From: an uncultured Bacteroidales bacterium
GTDB taxonomy: Bacteria; Bacteroidota; Bacteroidia; Bacteroidales; UBA932
Reading direction: 5' to 3'
Assembly (NCBI GenBank): GCA_944326235.1
Contig: CALVDH010000002.1
Location: 81,693 to 145,692, forward strand
DNA: 64,000 bases
Shown: positions 27,598 to 34,163 of the stretch, piece by piece
Layout of the letters: each line of letters starts with the position of its first letter
How positions within the stretch are numbered: position 1 is the first letter of the stretch
The notes under the pieces: model-generated
Told to the model about the DNA's origin: nothing
The model's input: the letters and a program-made list of their open reading frames with translations, nothing else
Databases searched by the model: none
Position numbers and translations under genes: made by a program

Positions 27598-28902
27598 CTA
27601 CATATCCCCGGTCAGGTACCTGTCGTAGGCCGCCATGTCGACCATCCCGTGACCTGAGAGGCAGAACAGGATTGTCCTGGGAGTGCCTTCCTCCCTCGCC
27701 CGGATGGCTTCCCTTACGGTCGCCGCTATTGCATGAGCGGACTCGGGAGCCGGCACGATGCCCTCGGTGCGGGCGAACAGGACTCCGGCCCTGAACGACT
27801 CTTTCTGCCCGATATCCACTGCCTCGATCCTTCCTTCCCCGAGAAGGCAACTGGCGATGGTCCCGGCTCCGTGATAGCGGAGTCCTCCGGCATGGATACC
27901 TGCGGGCGTGAAGGTATGGCCGAGGGAATACATCGGCAGCAGAGGAGTGTAGCCGGCCTCGTCCCCGTAGTCGTACATGAACTGCCCTTTCGTAAGTTTC
28001 GGGCAGGCTTCAGGCTCCGCAGCCACAAACCTCGTTCCCGCATGTTCTCCCCCGAGACAATGCCGCATAAACGGATAGGATATCCCTCCGAAATTGGATC
28101 CACCGCCGAAACAGCCTATCACCACATCCGGCCATTCCCCCGCCATCTCCATCTGCTTCTCCGCCTCGAGGCCGATTACGGTCTGATGCAGGGTGACATG
28201 ATTCAGCACACTGCCCAGAGTGTACTTGCAACCCGGCACCGTCGTCGCCAGCTCCACCGCCTCCGAAATCGCAGTACCCAGACTGCCCTGATGATTGGGC
28301 GTCTCTGTCAAAATTCTCCTCCCAGCCTTGGTAGACATACTTGGAGAAGCCACTACCTGAGCACCCCATACCTGCATCAGCGACCTGCGGTAGGGTTTCT
28401 GTTCATAACTCAGCTTGACCATGTACACGGCCAGTTCCAGCCCGAATACATTGGCCGCGTATGCCAGGGCAGTACCCCATTGTCCGGCCCCGGTCTCGGT
28501 AGTAATATTCGTAAGTCCCTCCTGCTTGCAGTAATAGGCCTGGGCCAGAGCCGAGTTGAGCTTATGCGACCCTACCGGGCTGACACTCTCGTTCTTGAAA
28601 TAGATATGCGCCGGTGTATCCAGGGCCTTCTCCAGACCGTATGCCCTCACCAGAGGCGTAGACCGGTAGAGACGGTACTGGTCCCGCACTGCTTCGGGAA
28701 TCTCAATCCACCGGTCCACCGTATTCAGCTCCTGTCTGGCAGCTTCTTCCGAAAATATCCGGCTGAGGTCCTTCTGCGTAAGAGGCTGACGGGTAACGGG
28801 GTCCAGAGCGGGCCTGGGCTTCTGCGGCATATCTGCCACGATGTTGTACCATCTGCGCGGGATATCGCGCTCTTCGAGGATGAATCTTTTTCTGGGTTCC
28901 AT
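27598..28902 (-). CDS. trpB2: TrpB-like (TrpB2) pyridoxal-phosphate tryptophan synthase beta chain
   Basis: Fold-type II PLP enzyme, 434 residues from the ATG at 28902. The family joins indole and serine to make tryptophan. TrpB2 features: an N-terminal extension with PRRWYNIVADMPQKPRPALDP, then IYFKNESVSPVGSHKLNSAL with the PLP lysine at 114, ETGAGQWGTAL, the phosphate-binding GCFGGGSNFGG near residue 240, and SAHAIAATV late. No trpA or other trp gene is near, as is usual for TrpB2, which may salvage indole. A frame open from 29007 would start inside the upstream attenuator, so the ATG at 28902 is used. Expression is probably controlled by the Trp leader at 28998-29090 and the terminator at 28924-28968. 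Confidence 0.9.
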   Translation of the reverse strand: MEPRKRFILEERDIPRRWYNIVADMPQKPRPALDPVTRQPLTQKDLSRIFSEEAARQELNTVDRWIEIPEAVRDQYRLYRSTPLVRAYGLEKALDTPAHIYFKNESVSPVGSHKLNSALAQAYYCKQEGLTNITTETGAGQWGTALAYAANVFGLELAVYMVKLSYEQKPYRRSLMQVWGAQVVASPSMSTKAGRRILTETPNHQGSLGTAISEAVELATTVPGCKYTLGSVLNHVTLHQTVIGLEAEKQMEMAGEWPDVVIGCFGGGSNFGGISYPFMRHCLGGEHAGTRFVAAEPEACPKLTKGQFMYDYGDEAGYTPLLPMYSLGHTFTPAGIHAGGLRYHGAGTIASCLLGEGRIEAVDIGQKESFRAGVLFARTEGIVPAPESAHAIAATVREAIRAREEGTPRTILFCLSGHGMVDMAAYDRYLTGDM

Positions 28903-28923
28903 GATAGTTTTGATTGTTAAGGT

Positions 28924-28968
28924 AAAATGTAAAATAAAACGGCCCGCCGTTTGAGTAAACGACAGGCC
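28924..28968 (-). terminator. Attenuator terminator of the trpB2 leader
   Basis: On the minus strand a 12-bp stem pairs 28968-28957 (GGCCTGTCGTTT) with 28952-28941 (AAACGGCGGGCC), counting two G-U pairs, with loop ACTC. It is followed at once by GTTTTATTTTACATTTT. It lies 22 nt upstream of the trpB2 ATG, where a read-through decision would control the gene. Confidence 0.85.
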
Positions 28969-29041
28969 GCTCGGATATTTCTCTATATAAAGTCCTCTTA
29001 TGACCAATACATGAGTTCAGGCAGCACCCGACCGTTTACCC
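28953..29041 (-). promoter_or_regulatory. Alternative antiterminator pairing of the trpB2 leader
   Basis: Minus-strand bases 29041-29028 (GGGTAAACGGTCGG) can pair with 28966-28953 (CCTGTCGTTTACTC) at 13 of 14 positions, allowing G-U pairs. The second segment is also the 5' arm of the terminator, so the two structures exclude each other. The first segment starts 13 nt after the third Trp codon of the leader, so a ribosome paused there would leave it free. Confidence 0.75.
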
Positions 29042-29090
29042 GGAAAGGAGCGCGCCACCACCAGAAACATATATTGAGAAGAGTATTCAT
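28998..29090 (-). CDS. Tryptophan leader peptide (attenuator ORF)
   Basis: A 30-residue ORF starting MNTLLNICFWWWRAPF and ending MYWS, with Trp at residues 10, 11, 12 and 29. Three adjacent Trp codons (TGG TGG TGG at 29063-29055) in a short ORF followed by competing RNA hairpins are the hallmark of ribosome-mediated transcription attenuation. It is preceded by a near-consensus promoter and followed 95 nt after its stop codon by trpB2 (ATG at 28902). With charged tRNA-Trp the ribosome should pass and the terminator form; when Trp is scarce, stalling at residues 10-12 should favour the antiterminator. One oddity is that the stop codon is 27 nt beyond the antiterminator's first arm, not next to it. 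Confidence 0.8.
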   Translation of the reverse strand: MNTLLNICFWWWRAPFRVNGRVLPELMYWS

Positions 29091-29106
29091 ATTCTGTTTT
29101 GCGAAG

Positions 29107-29136
29107 CGAAGATAGCAAATCTTCCAGATTATCCAA
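29107..29136 (-). promoter_or_regulatory. Promoter of the trp leader/trpB2 unit
   Basis: On the minus strand TTG at 29136-29134, a 19-nt spacer and TATCTTCG at 29114-29107 (one mismatch to TAnnTTTG). The predicted start is around 29100, about 10 nt before the leader ATG at 29090. Confidence 0.6.
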
Positions 29137-29150
29137 AAATTTTATCCGTC

Positions 29151-30329
29151 TCAGTCTTTGAGCCGGGCCAGCATCAGCACATCGTTGTCCGTAGGCTGCA
29201 GGTCGGAAAGAATCGCCCGGACCCGCTTCGCCGCAGAGCCGGTCAGCGTCCCCTGCTCCAGAGCCTGAGGAGCTGCCGCTAAGAACTCCTCTGCCGGAAT
29301 GCTCTGTACCAGATAGCCGCACTGGATAGAATATCCGCCCTGATACCCGCCGAGAAAGTCATTGAGAATCTCCGTAGGATAACTTACGCTCTTCCCTGAC
29401 TTCAAGTCCGTAAGCACATTGGCCACAGGTACTCCGATGATTATGCGCGGCATGTATTCCTGCATTTCCGTCAGGACAGAGAGCACTTTCCCCGGCAGCA
29501 GGGTACTTTTCAAGGAAGAGCCGCTCTTCAATGACCGGGTATTGACAGTAAACACCGGCCGCAGCACATCCCCTTCCAGGACATACAGGGTATCGGGCCA
29601 GTTGCCGCTGGACTCGAACGACACATCCAGCGCACCGTCGATATTGAATGACGTACCCACGAGAGTATTGGACGGAGTCCGGGTGCGCTGCCTTCCGGCC
29701 TCGGGTATCTCCCAGAGAATCTTGCCCGAAAGGTCCTGGCACCAGGCTATAGCCGGACAGGCATCCTCCTCATAAGGCACCGCCATGACCGTCAGCGTAC
29801 CGGCCCGCCCGTCCACCATAAAACTGGCCGAGCCCGCTCCGAACTCGTCCATCGGCTTATATGCCAGAGGGACAGTCCCCAGATATTTCCCCGAAGTCAG
29901 GTCATAGGTCTTGATACGGTCCGCCGCATCCATTATCCACACCCTGCCGCCGTCCTCGTCCACAAAAGTCTGAGAAGAATTCAGATACTCCCCTGGGCCG
30001 CGCCCGAGATGCCCCACGTTACAGATGAACCTCCCGGTATGCCGGTCTAACACCCTGACAGGAGCCTTGCTCAGAATAGCCTGAGCGTCCTTGACCAGAT
30101 AATTTTCCGTAATGAGCACTTTCGCCGCGGTGAATGCATCCAGAGTATCGCTGTCCAGCGCGATGAATTCCGGCTCCGCAGCCAGGTCCGAGAACACCAG
30201 AGTATCCTGCCCCTCCGTCATCTGAGAATAGTCGAAAGTCACCAGACCTCCCTCTCCGAGCCCTCCCCTGCCGCAGGAGGCTGCCAGGAGCACCGCCGCT
30301 GCAGCCAAGAAAAATTTTACCGATTTCAT
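29151..30329 (-). CDS. 6-bladed beta-propeller lipoprotein
   Basis: A 392-residue lipoprotein. Signal peptide [18 protein letters not shown] with lipidated Cys at residue 19, followed by a short Gly-rich linker. The propeller carries the family blade CNVGHLGRGPGEYLNSSQTF (about residues 98-117), and VWIMDAADRIKTYDLTSGKYL as the next strand pair. Same family as the 26496-27560 protein but clearly diverged from it. Function unknown; the group is common near Bacteroidetes surface receptors. Transcribed alone from the promoter at 30356-30386; it ends 15 nt before the trp leader promoter. Confidence 0.82.
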   Translation of the reverse strand: MKSVKFFLAAAAVLLAASCGRGGLGEGGLVTFDYSQMTEGQDTLVFSDLAAEPEFIALDSDTLDAFTAAKVLITENYLVKDAQAILSKAPVRVLDRHTGRFICNVGHLGRGPGEYLNSSQTFVDEDGGRVWIMDAADRIKTYDLTSGKYLGTVPLAYKPMDEFGAGSASFMVDGRAGTLTVMAVPYEEDACPAIAWCQDLSGKILWEIPEAGRQRTRTPSNTLVGTSFNIDGALDVSFESSGNWPDTLYVLEGDVLRPVFTVNTRSLKSGSSLKSTLLPGKVLSVLTEMQEYMPRIIIGVPVANVLTDLKSGKSVSYPTEILNDFLGGYQGGYSIQCGYLVQSIPAEEFLAAAPQALEQGTLTGSAAKRVRAILSDLQPTDNDVLMLARLKD

Positions 30330-30355
30330 ATTTTTGCCTTTTAGTATATCTCAAG

Positions 30356-30386
30356 CAAATTTAAGGAAAATCCCCGGCGTGCGCAA
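30356..30386 (-). promoter_or_regulatory. Promoter of the second beta-propeller lipoprotein
   Basis: On the minus strand TTG at 30386-30384, a 20-nt spacer, TAAATTTG at 30363-30356, then a leader of about 20 nt to the ATG at 30329. Complete Bacteroides-type promoter. Confidence 0.7.
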
Positions 30387-30398
30387 CTAAAAAATCAT

Positions 30399-31421
30399 TT
30401 ATTTATTCATGCGGTCAAATCGGTATTTCCCCCGCTCCGTCCTGTCCGTGAAAAACCGGAAAGAGGCGATCTCCCGGTCAAAGACATGAAGCGATGCCGT
30501 AACCTCCGGATATTGTTTTACATGCACCTTCTCCATTGAGAGCGGGCAGAAAGCGTATATGCGGTCCGTTCCCTCCACATCGAGCAGCCGGCATATACTG
30601 TTGAAAATAACAGCATCCCCCGATTTCAGGACAATATTGAAGAATGGAAGATCCTCCTTGCCGCATTTCACCTCCACTTCAAAACAAAGCAGCGCCGGGT
30701 TGATTTCGACCTCGTCGCTTACCGGGTCGAAATGAATGTCCGAGAAAAAGCCGCTGTAGTGACGATAGTCTTTAGATTTGCTGAAACATATCTCTCCGCC
30801 CACCGGTGTCATGACTTTCAGACAGGCGGAATAAGGGACAAACGCCTCCTCCACCGGCATTGTCAGACGGAAAAATTTAAAGCAAGCCCACTCTTTCCAC
30901 TGCAGAGGGACGTCACCCTCCTCAATGATTCCTATATCATAGAGAACTCCGGGCTCGAGCATCCCGCTGCTCACCGGAACAGTCAGTGTCAGCTTGTCCT
31001 CCTCCTGCCCGACCGGCATGGAATAATCCACATCCATCTTACAGACGATCTTCCGTGGAATCTCCTTCGTCGCCTTTTTAGAGGCCTCGCTGTACATATC
31101 CAGGATCTTACGATACGAGGAGCGGTCCATCTTTATGGACTCGGACACCTGGCCTTCCTTATATTCCCATTCATTGAACCGGCTGACAACATGCTGATAA
31201 GCCGCGCAGTCCTCGTCCTTGAAAATCGCTACTCTTATCCTGACAGTCTTCTCCTCATTGAGGTCCCCGTTACTAAACACCTCCTGCTGAAGAGTTATAC
31301 CCTTGATGCTGTCATCCCAGATCAGGCTTTTGAATCTCGAGTCCGGATTCGGCTCATGGCCGTCCTTGCAGACATCGACAAGGGATGAGAGGTGAAAGAA
31401 AAAGTATTTACGGCTGTCCAT
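30399..31421 (-). CDS. Hypothetical protein, family not recognised
   Basis: Not recognised. The frame opens at 31469, but the promoter box TATATTTG (31457-31450) lies inside that extension, so the ATG at 31421 (MDSRKYFFFHLSSLVDVC) is the likely start, giving 340 residues. No signal peptide or membrane helix, so probably cytoplasmic. It looks like two or three beta-rich domains: residues 1-85 with VRIRVAIFKDEDCAAY; a basic helical stretch near 105-130 (SSYRKILDMYSEASKK); and a C-terminal half with repeated beta strands (LTLTVPVSSGMLEPGVLYDIG, then FFNIVLKSGDAVIFNSI). Several scattered cysteines, not arranged as a metal site. Single gene with a promoter region full of dyads. Confidence 0.6.
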   Translation of the reverse strand: MDSRKYFFFHLSSLVDVCKDGHEPNPDSRFKSLIWDDSIKGITLQQEVFSNGDLNEEKTVRIRVAIFKDEDCAAYQHVVSRFNEWEYKEGQVSESIKMDRSSYRKILDMYSEASKKATKEIPRKIVCKMDVDYSMPVGQEEDKLTLTVPVSSGMLEPGVLYDIGIIEEGDVPLQWKEWACFKFFRLTMPVEEAFVPYSACLKVMTPVGGEICFSKSKDYRHYSGFFSDIHFDPVSDEVEINPALLCFEVEVKCGKEDLPFFNIVLKSGDAVIFNSICRLLDVEGTDRIYAFCPLSMEKVHVKQYPEVTASLHVFDREIASFRFFTDRTERGKYRFDRMNK

Positions 31422-31449
31422 AGGCTGATTGCTGTTTGTGTGGTTAGTG

Positions 31450-31457
31450 CAAATATA
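31450..31457 (-). promoter_or_regulatory. Promoter -7 box for the 30399-31421 gene
   Basis: TATATTTG on the minus strand. The leader to the ATG at 31421 is about 22 nt. The first TTGCC dyad (31475-31489) sits 17 nt upstream, over the place of the -33 element. Confidence 0.6.
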
Positions 31458-31474
31458 CGGATTTTCCACTCAAT

Positions 31475-31626
31475 ATTGCCACAACGGCACCGTTTTGCGT
31501 AATTCTCTGCCGTTGCGGTAATGTCTTTTCCGCACAACCGCCGTCACAGGCGCTCTGGACGGCATCGACCCGCCGCCTCCTTGCCACAACGGCAGCAAAT
31601 CACGCTAAACACTGCCATTGCGGCAA
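31475..31626. promoter_or_regulatory. Four TTGCC-N5-GGCA dyads between divergent promoters
   Basis: Copies: 31475-31489 (ATTGCCACAACGGCA), 31508-31522 (TGCCGTTGCGGTAAT), 31581-31594 (TTGCCACAACGGCA) and 31613-31626 (TGCCATTGCGGCAA). Each is an imperfect dyad TGCC-N5-GGCA. Copies 1/2 and 3/4 are also inverted to each other with an 18-nt spacer in both pairs, so each pair can form a 14-15-bp hairpin. The outer copies cover the -33 regions of the two divergent promoters. The layout suggests operators for one dimeric regulator. Confidence 0.75.
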
Positions 31627-31647
31627 CAGAATTTTTCCGTACTTTTG
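31618..31647 (+). promoter_or_regulatory. Promoter of the zinc-ribbon membrane protein gene
   Basis: TTG at 31618-31620 (inside the fourth dyad), a 19-nt spacer and TACTTTTG at 31640-31647. The start is predicted near 31654, so the ATG at 31669 is favoured over the TTG at 31618. Confidence 0.65.
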
Positions 31648-31668
31648 TCTGCCGATAAAGCATCACCC

Positions 31669-32166
31669 ATGGACGAGAGACTTCTGATAAAATGCGACAG
31701 CAGCATCTACGCCGACAACATTTCGAGCGTACTGGAAGCCAACAATATCACAGTGCGCAGGCACGACTATGAAAGCACTGACCGGCGGACCGGGACACAT
31801 GATCCTGACTCCGGCACCGCACTGTACGTAACAGACAAGGACTACGAAAAGGCCCTGGAGATAATAGCCCCCATCGCCGACAGGATGCACGAAGCCATCC
31901 CCTTCTGCCCCAAATGCGGCAGCGACAACGCCATACCCATAGCCCCTTCCCGGTACACCACCGCAGTTATAGTCGCGTCCGTCATCCTGGGACTCGGCTC
32001 AGGCTTCTACCCCTGGTGGTCATTGCAGCTCGGCATCCAGTCCGGCACCGGCAGCATCATCGCCGGAATATTCCTGCTGCTCGCCATCTTTATGGTCATG
32101 TCCACCAAATACCTTAACGCCAACTACCGGTGCCGTAAATGCGGCCGAAAGTTCAACCACCATTAA
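31669..32166 (+). CDS. DUF2007-like membrane protein with zinc-ribbon cysteines
   Basis: A 165-residue protein. Residues 1-72 look like the DUF2007 signal-transducing fold (YADNISSVLEANNITVRRHDY, later LYVTDKDYEKALEII). Then come a CPKCGS pair (residues 80-85), two membrane helices (about 97-114 and 124-146), and a second pair CRKCGRKF at 154-161. The two CxxC pairs could form one zinc ribbon folded back over the membrane helices on the cytoplasmic side. No enzyme activity is suggested. Diverges from the 30399-31421 gene across the TTGCC dyads and lies 9 nt upstream of the secreted hydrolase gene, so it is cotranscribed with it. Confidence 0.7.
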   Translation: MDERLLIKCDSSIYADNISSVLEANNITVRRHDYESTDRRTGTHDPDSGTALYVTDKDYEKALEIIAPIADRMHEAIPFCPKCGSDNAIPIAPSRYTTAVIVASVILGLGSGFYPWWSLQLGIQSGTGSIIAGIFLLLAIFMVMSTKYLNANYRCRKCGRKFNHH

Positions 32167-32175
32167 CCCATCATC

Positions 32176-33048
32176 ATGAAAACGATATCCCGACTCCTGG
32201 CCTCGGCCCTCATCCTGTTCGTCAGCCTCACAGCTGCCCGCGCCATCAACCCGCAGAAAGAATACACCTACACCCCGAAGGACTTCGGCATCGAGTACGT
32301 CGAGGACTCGGTGGTAACCTCTGACGGGTACAGAATCAATATCTGGAATCTGCCCGGCACCGGGGAAAATGGAAGGTCCGTACTGATAGCCTGCGCCGAC
32401 GCCGGTAATATGGGACAATGGCTGGGGATAGGAGCGACACTCTGCTTCTTAGGCTACGACGTATGGATGTTCGACTACCGCGGTTTCGGAGGGAGCCAGG
32501 ACTTCTCGACGGACCGGGACATGCTCTACCACAGCGAGTATCTGCAGGATTTCGGGGCGGTACTGGAACATGTCGCCGTCCTCCGGGACAGGCCGGTGGA
32601 CGTGCTGGCATTTTCAATGGGCACCATCATGGTCGGGGAGCATCTGCGGCAATACCCCGGCAGGAAGTCGCTCATCCGGAGCTGCGTCATGGACGGTTTC
32701 ATCTCCGATCCGGCGGAGAGCGTCAGGATTCTGAACGGGGACAATGACAATGACAATGGCAACGGCAGCGATAACGGCAATGCAGCCAATTCCGGCAGTG
32801 ACGGAAAATCCGTGCAACTGCCGGCAACTCCCCTCCTCTCCCCCGGCTTCCGTCCTCAGGACATCTCCGTCCCCATGCTGCTGATCCACGCCACGGAAGA
32901 CACCGTCAGCCCCCGCCGCCTGCTCGAACCCCTGACCACCTCCCCGCTCGTCACCCTCCGTGAATTCGACTGCAAGCACCTCCAGGCCGCATTCACCCAT
33001 ACAGAAGAATATTTCACCGCACTGGATACATTTCTCAAGGCGCACTGA
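32176..33048 (+). CDS. Exported alpha/beta hydrolase with Asn/Asp-rich insertion
   Basis: A 290-residue protein with a signal peptide (about residues 1-23, LFVSLTAARA|IN). Alpha/beta-hydrolase features: MFDYRGFGGS, the nucleophile elbow FSMGT in place of GxSxG (the first Gly is Ala, VLAFSMGT), LLIHATEDTVSP around the acid, and DCKHLQAAF with the late His. A low-complexity loop, NGDNDNDNGNGSDNGNAANS, at about residues 189-208 is encoded by a GACAAT-rich microsatellite (32740-32759) and interrupts the cap region. Second gene of a two-gene unit with the zinc-ribbon membrane protein. Substrate unknown. Confidence 0.75.
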   Translation: MKTISRLLASALILFVSLTAARAINPQKEYTYTPKDFGIEYVEDSVVTSDGYRINIWNLPGTGENGRSVLIACADAGNMGQWLGIGATLCFLGYDVWMFDYRGFGGSQDFSTDRDMLYHSEYLQDFGAVLEHVAVLRDRPVDVLAFSMGTIMVGEHLRQYPGRKSLIRSCVMDGFISDPAESVRILNGDNDNDNGNGSDNGNAANSGSDGKSVQLPATPLLSPGFRPQDISVPMLLIHATEDTVSPRRLLEPLTTSPLVTLREFDCKHLQAAFTHTEEYFTALDTFLKAH

Positions 33049-33087
33049 GCCAGCCAACTCTCCCGCTGTCCCATCTTCCCTCTTTCC

Positions 33088-33375
33088 CACCTTCCGAAGG
33101 TGAGACGATTCTCGGGGTTTTCTGCACACCTTCCGAAGGTGGGATTGAGCAACGGTACCGCTACAGCGCGTACAATGCCGTTCCCAGACTTTCTAGACAT
33201 CTCCCACCTTCCGAAGGTGAGTTGTTTCTCGGGGTTTTCTGCTCACCTTCTGAAGGTGGGATTCAGCTACGACACCGCTACAGCGCGTATAATGCCGTTT
33301 CCAGACTTTCCAGACATCTTCCACCTTCCGAAGGTGAGACGTTTCACAGGGTTTTATGCACACCTTCCGAAGGTG
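33088..33375. repeat. Tandem array of 117-bp units built on CACCTTCCGAAGGTG palindromes
   Basis: Six copies of the odd palindrome CACCTTC-N-GAAGGTG start at 33088, 33127, 33205, 33244, 33322 and 33361. Spacings are 39, 78, 39, 78 and 39 bp, giving a 117-bp unit repeated two and a half times. The 24-nt spacer inside each 39-bp pair keeps GGGTTTT at the same offset. The 63-nt spacer contains a conserved ACCGCTACAGCGCG stretch. The array lies between the convergent hydrolase and DUF1648 genes. A matching pair occurs at 54580-54633. Confidence 0.92.
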
Positions 33376-33436
33376 AGACTATTCTCAGGCCTTTCCGATT
33401 CCCACAAACAACCTTTTACACATTTGCCCAAGAGCG

Positions 33437-33922
33437 TTACCCATTTCGTTGAGCAGCCACCGCAACGATCACGCGGACAATCAGAACGACTGCCGCTATC
33501 ACAATGAGAGCGAGGATCACTGCGTAAATCCAGGACGGCATGGCCTGCGCCTTTCCGAGAGCGACCGCCAGTCCGGAATTGGAGACGGACGAATGAAGCA
33601 GCATGCAGACAAAGCACAGGTGCGAGATAAAGTCCTTCACTGCGGAACTGACCCCTGGGGTAATCTTCGCCGGCTCCGGCTCCAACGTATTCATCAATTG
33701 CGGAGCACGCTGACACGCCAAGAAGAACACATACGCAGCAGTAGCTATAACGCAGAGAATCAGCAGCGAAGTCATGTCACCCCAGCGGTCGGGCATCCCG
33801 TCTATACCGAAACGGGTAGGTATCCGCACACCTTCCAGCCTGTTCCAGAACAGCAGCGGATAGAAAGAGGCCAGCAGCACAGCCGCCGACACGATGTTGA
33901 ATATCTTGCGTAACTGTTTCAT
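33437..33922 (-). CDS. DUF1648 domain membrane protein
   Basis: A 161-residue inner-membrane protein with four predicted helices: residues about 10-26, 52-69, 95-115 and 130-153. The DUF1648 signature is in the first loop, IPTRFGIDGMPDRWGD (residues 34-49), where 'IP.HFG..G.PDRWG' is typical. Known relatives include SdpI-type immunity proteins and many uncharacterised membrane proteins, but no toxin gene is adjacent. Single gene with promoter box TAAATTTG on the minus strand at 33988-33981 and a leader of about 50 nt. Its 3' end faces the palindrome array. Confidence 0.78.
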   Translation of the reverse strand: MKQLRKIFNIVSAAVLLASFYPLLFWNRLEGVRIPTRFGIDGMPDRWGDMTSLLILCVIATAAYVFFLACQRAPQLMNTLEPEPAKITPGVSSAVKDFISHLCFVCMLLHSSVSNSGLAVALGKAQAMPSWIYAVILALIVIAAVVLIVRVIVAVAAQRNG

Positions 33923-33980
33923 ATTTTGCTCAGGTTATAATATCCGTAATTTGAAATAATGTCTGCTACAAGCACTTGTG

Positions 33981-33988
33981 CAAATTTA
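33981..33988 (-). promoter_or_regulatory. Promoter -7 box for the DUF1648 gene
   Basis: TAAATTTG on the minus strand, 58 nt before the ATG at 33922. Upstream of it, 34010-34160 is a further 150 nt without a believable gene, containing GAGCATGCTC, a perfect 10-bp palindrome, at 34051-34060. I see no other structure there. Confidence 0.5.
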
Positions 33989-34163
33989 CAAAAATTTACG
34001 GAGTATTCCGTCTTCTCACCTTAGGAATGTGGACTTCGGACCTTTATGCGAGCATGCTCTCTGCTTCGCCCCCGTCCTATAGCATTCCCGCCGGTATTCC
34101 TGATTCCGGACGGGCATCCCGGGCAGGGCCGGTGAGAGAGGCTTCTGTGGCAGGGCTGCGGCG

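Noticed and set aside
28903..29007. Longer N-terminus for trpB2
   Set aside because: The extension runs through the terminator hairpin and overlaps the end of the Trp leader ORF in another frame; TrpB2 homologues begin near the EPRKRF segment.
33088..33375. CRISPR array
   Set aside because: The repeats are only 15 bp palindromes, the segments between them are themselves repeated and not unique, and no cas gene is in the window.
33100..33507. A 135-codon plus-strand frame with repeated HLPKV motifs across the palindrome array
   Set aside because: It stays open because the repeat unit (117 bp) is a multiple of three. Most differences between units change the amino acid (for example GLSNG/GFSYD), so no protein-level selection is seen, and it runs over the 3' part of the DUF1648 gene on the other strand.
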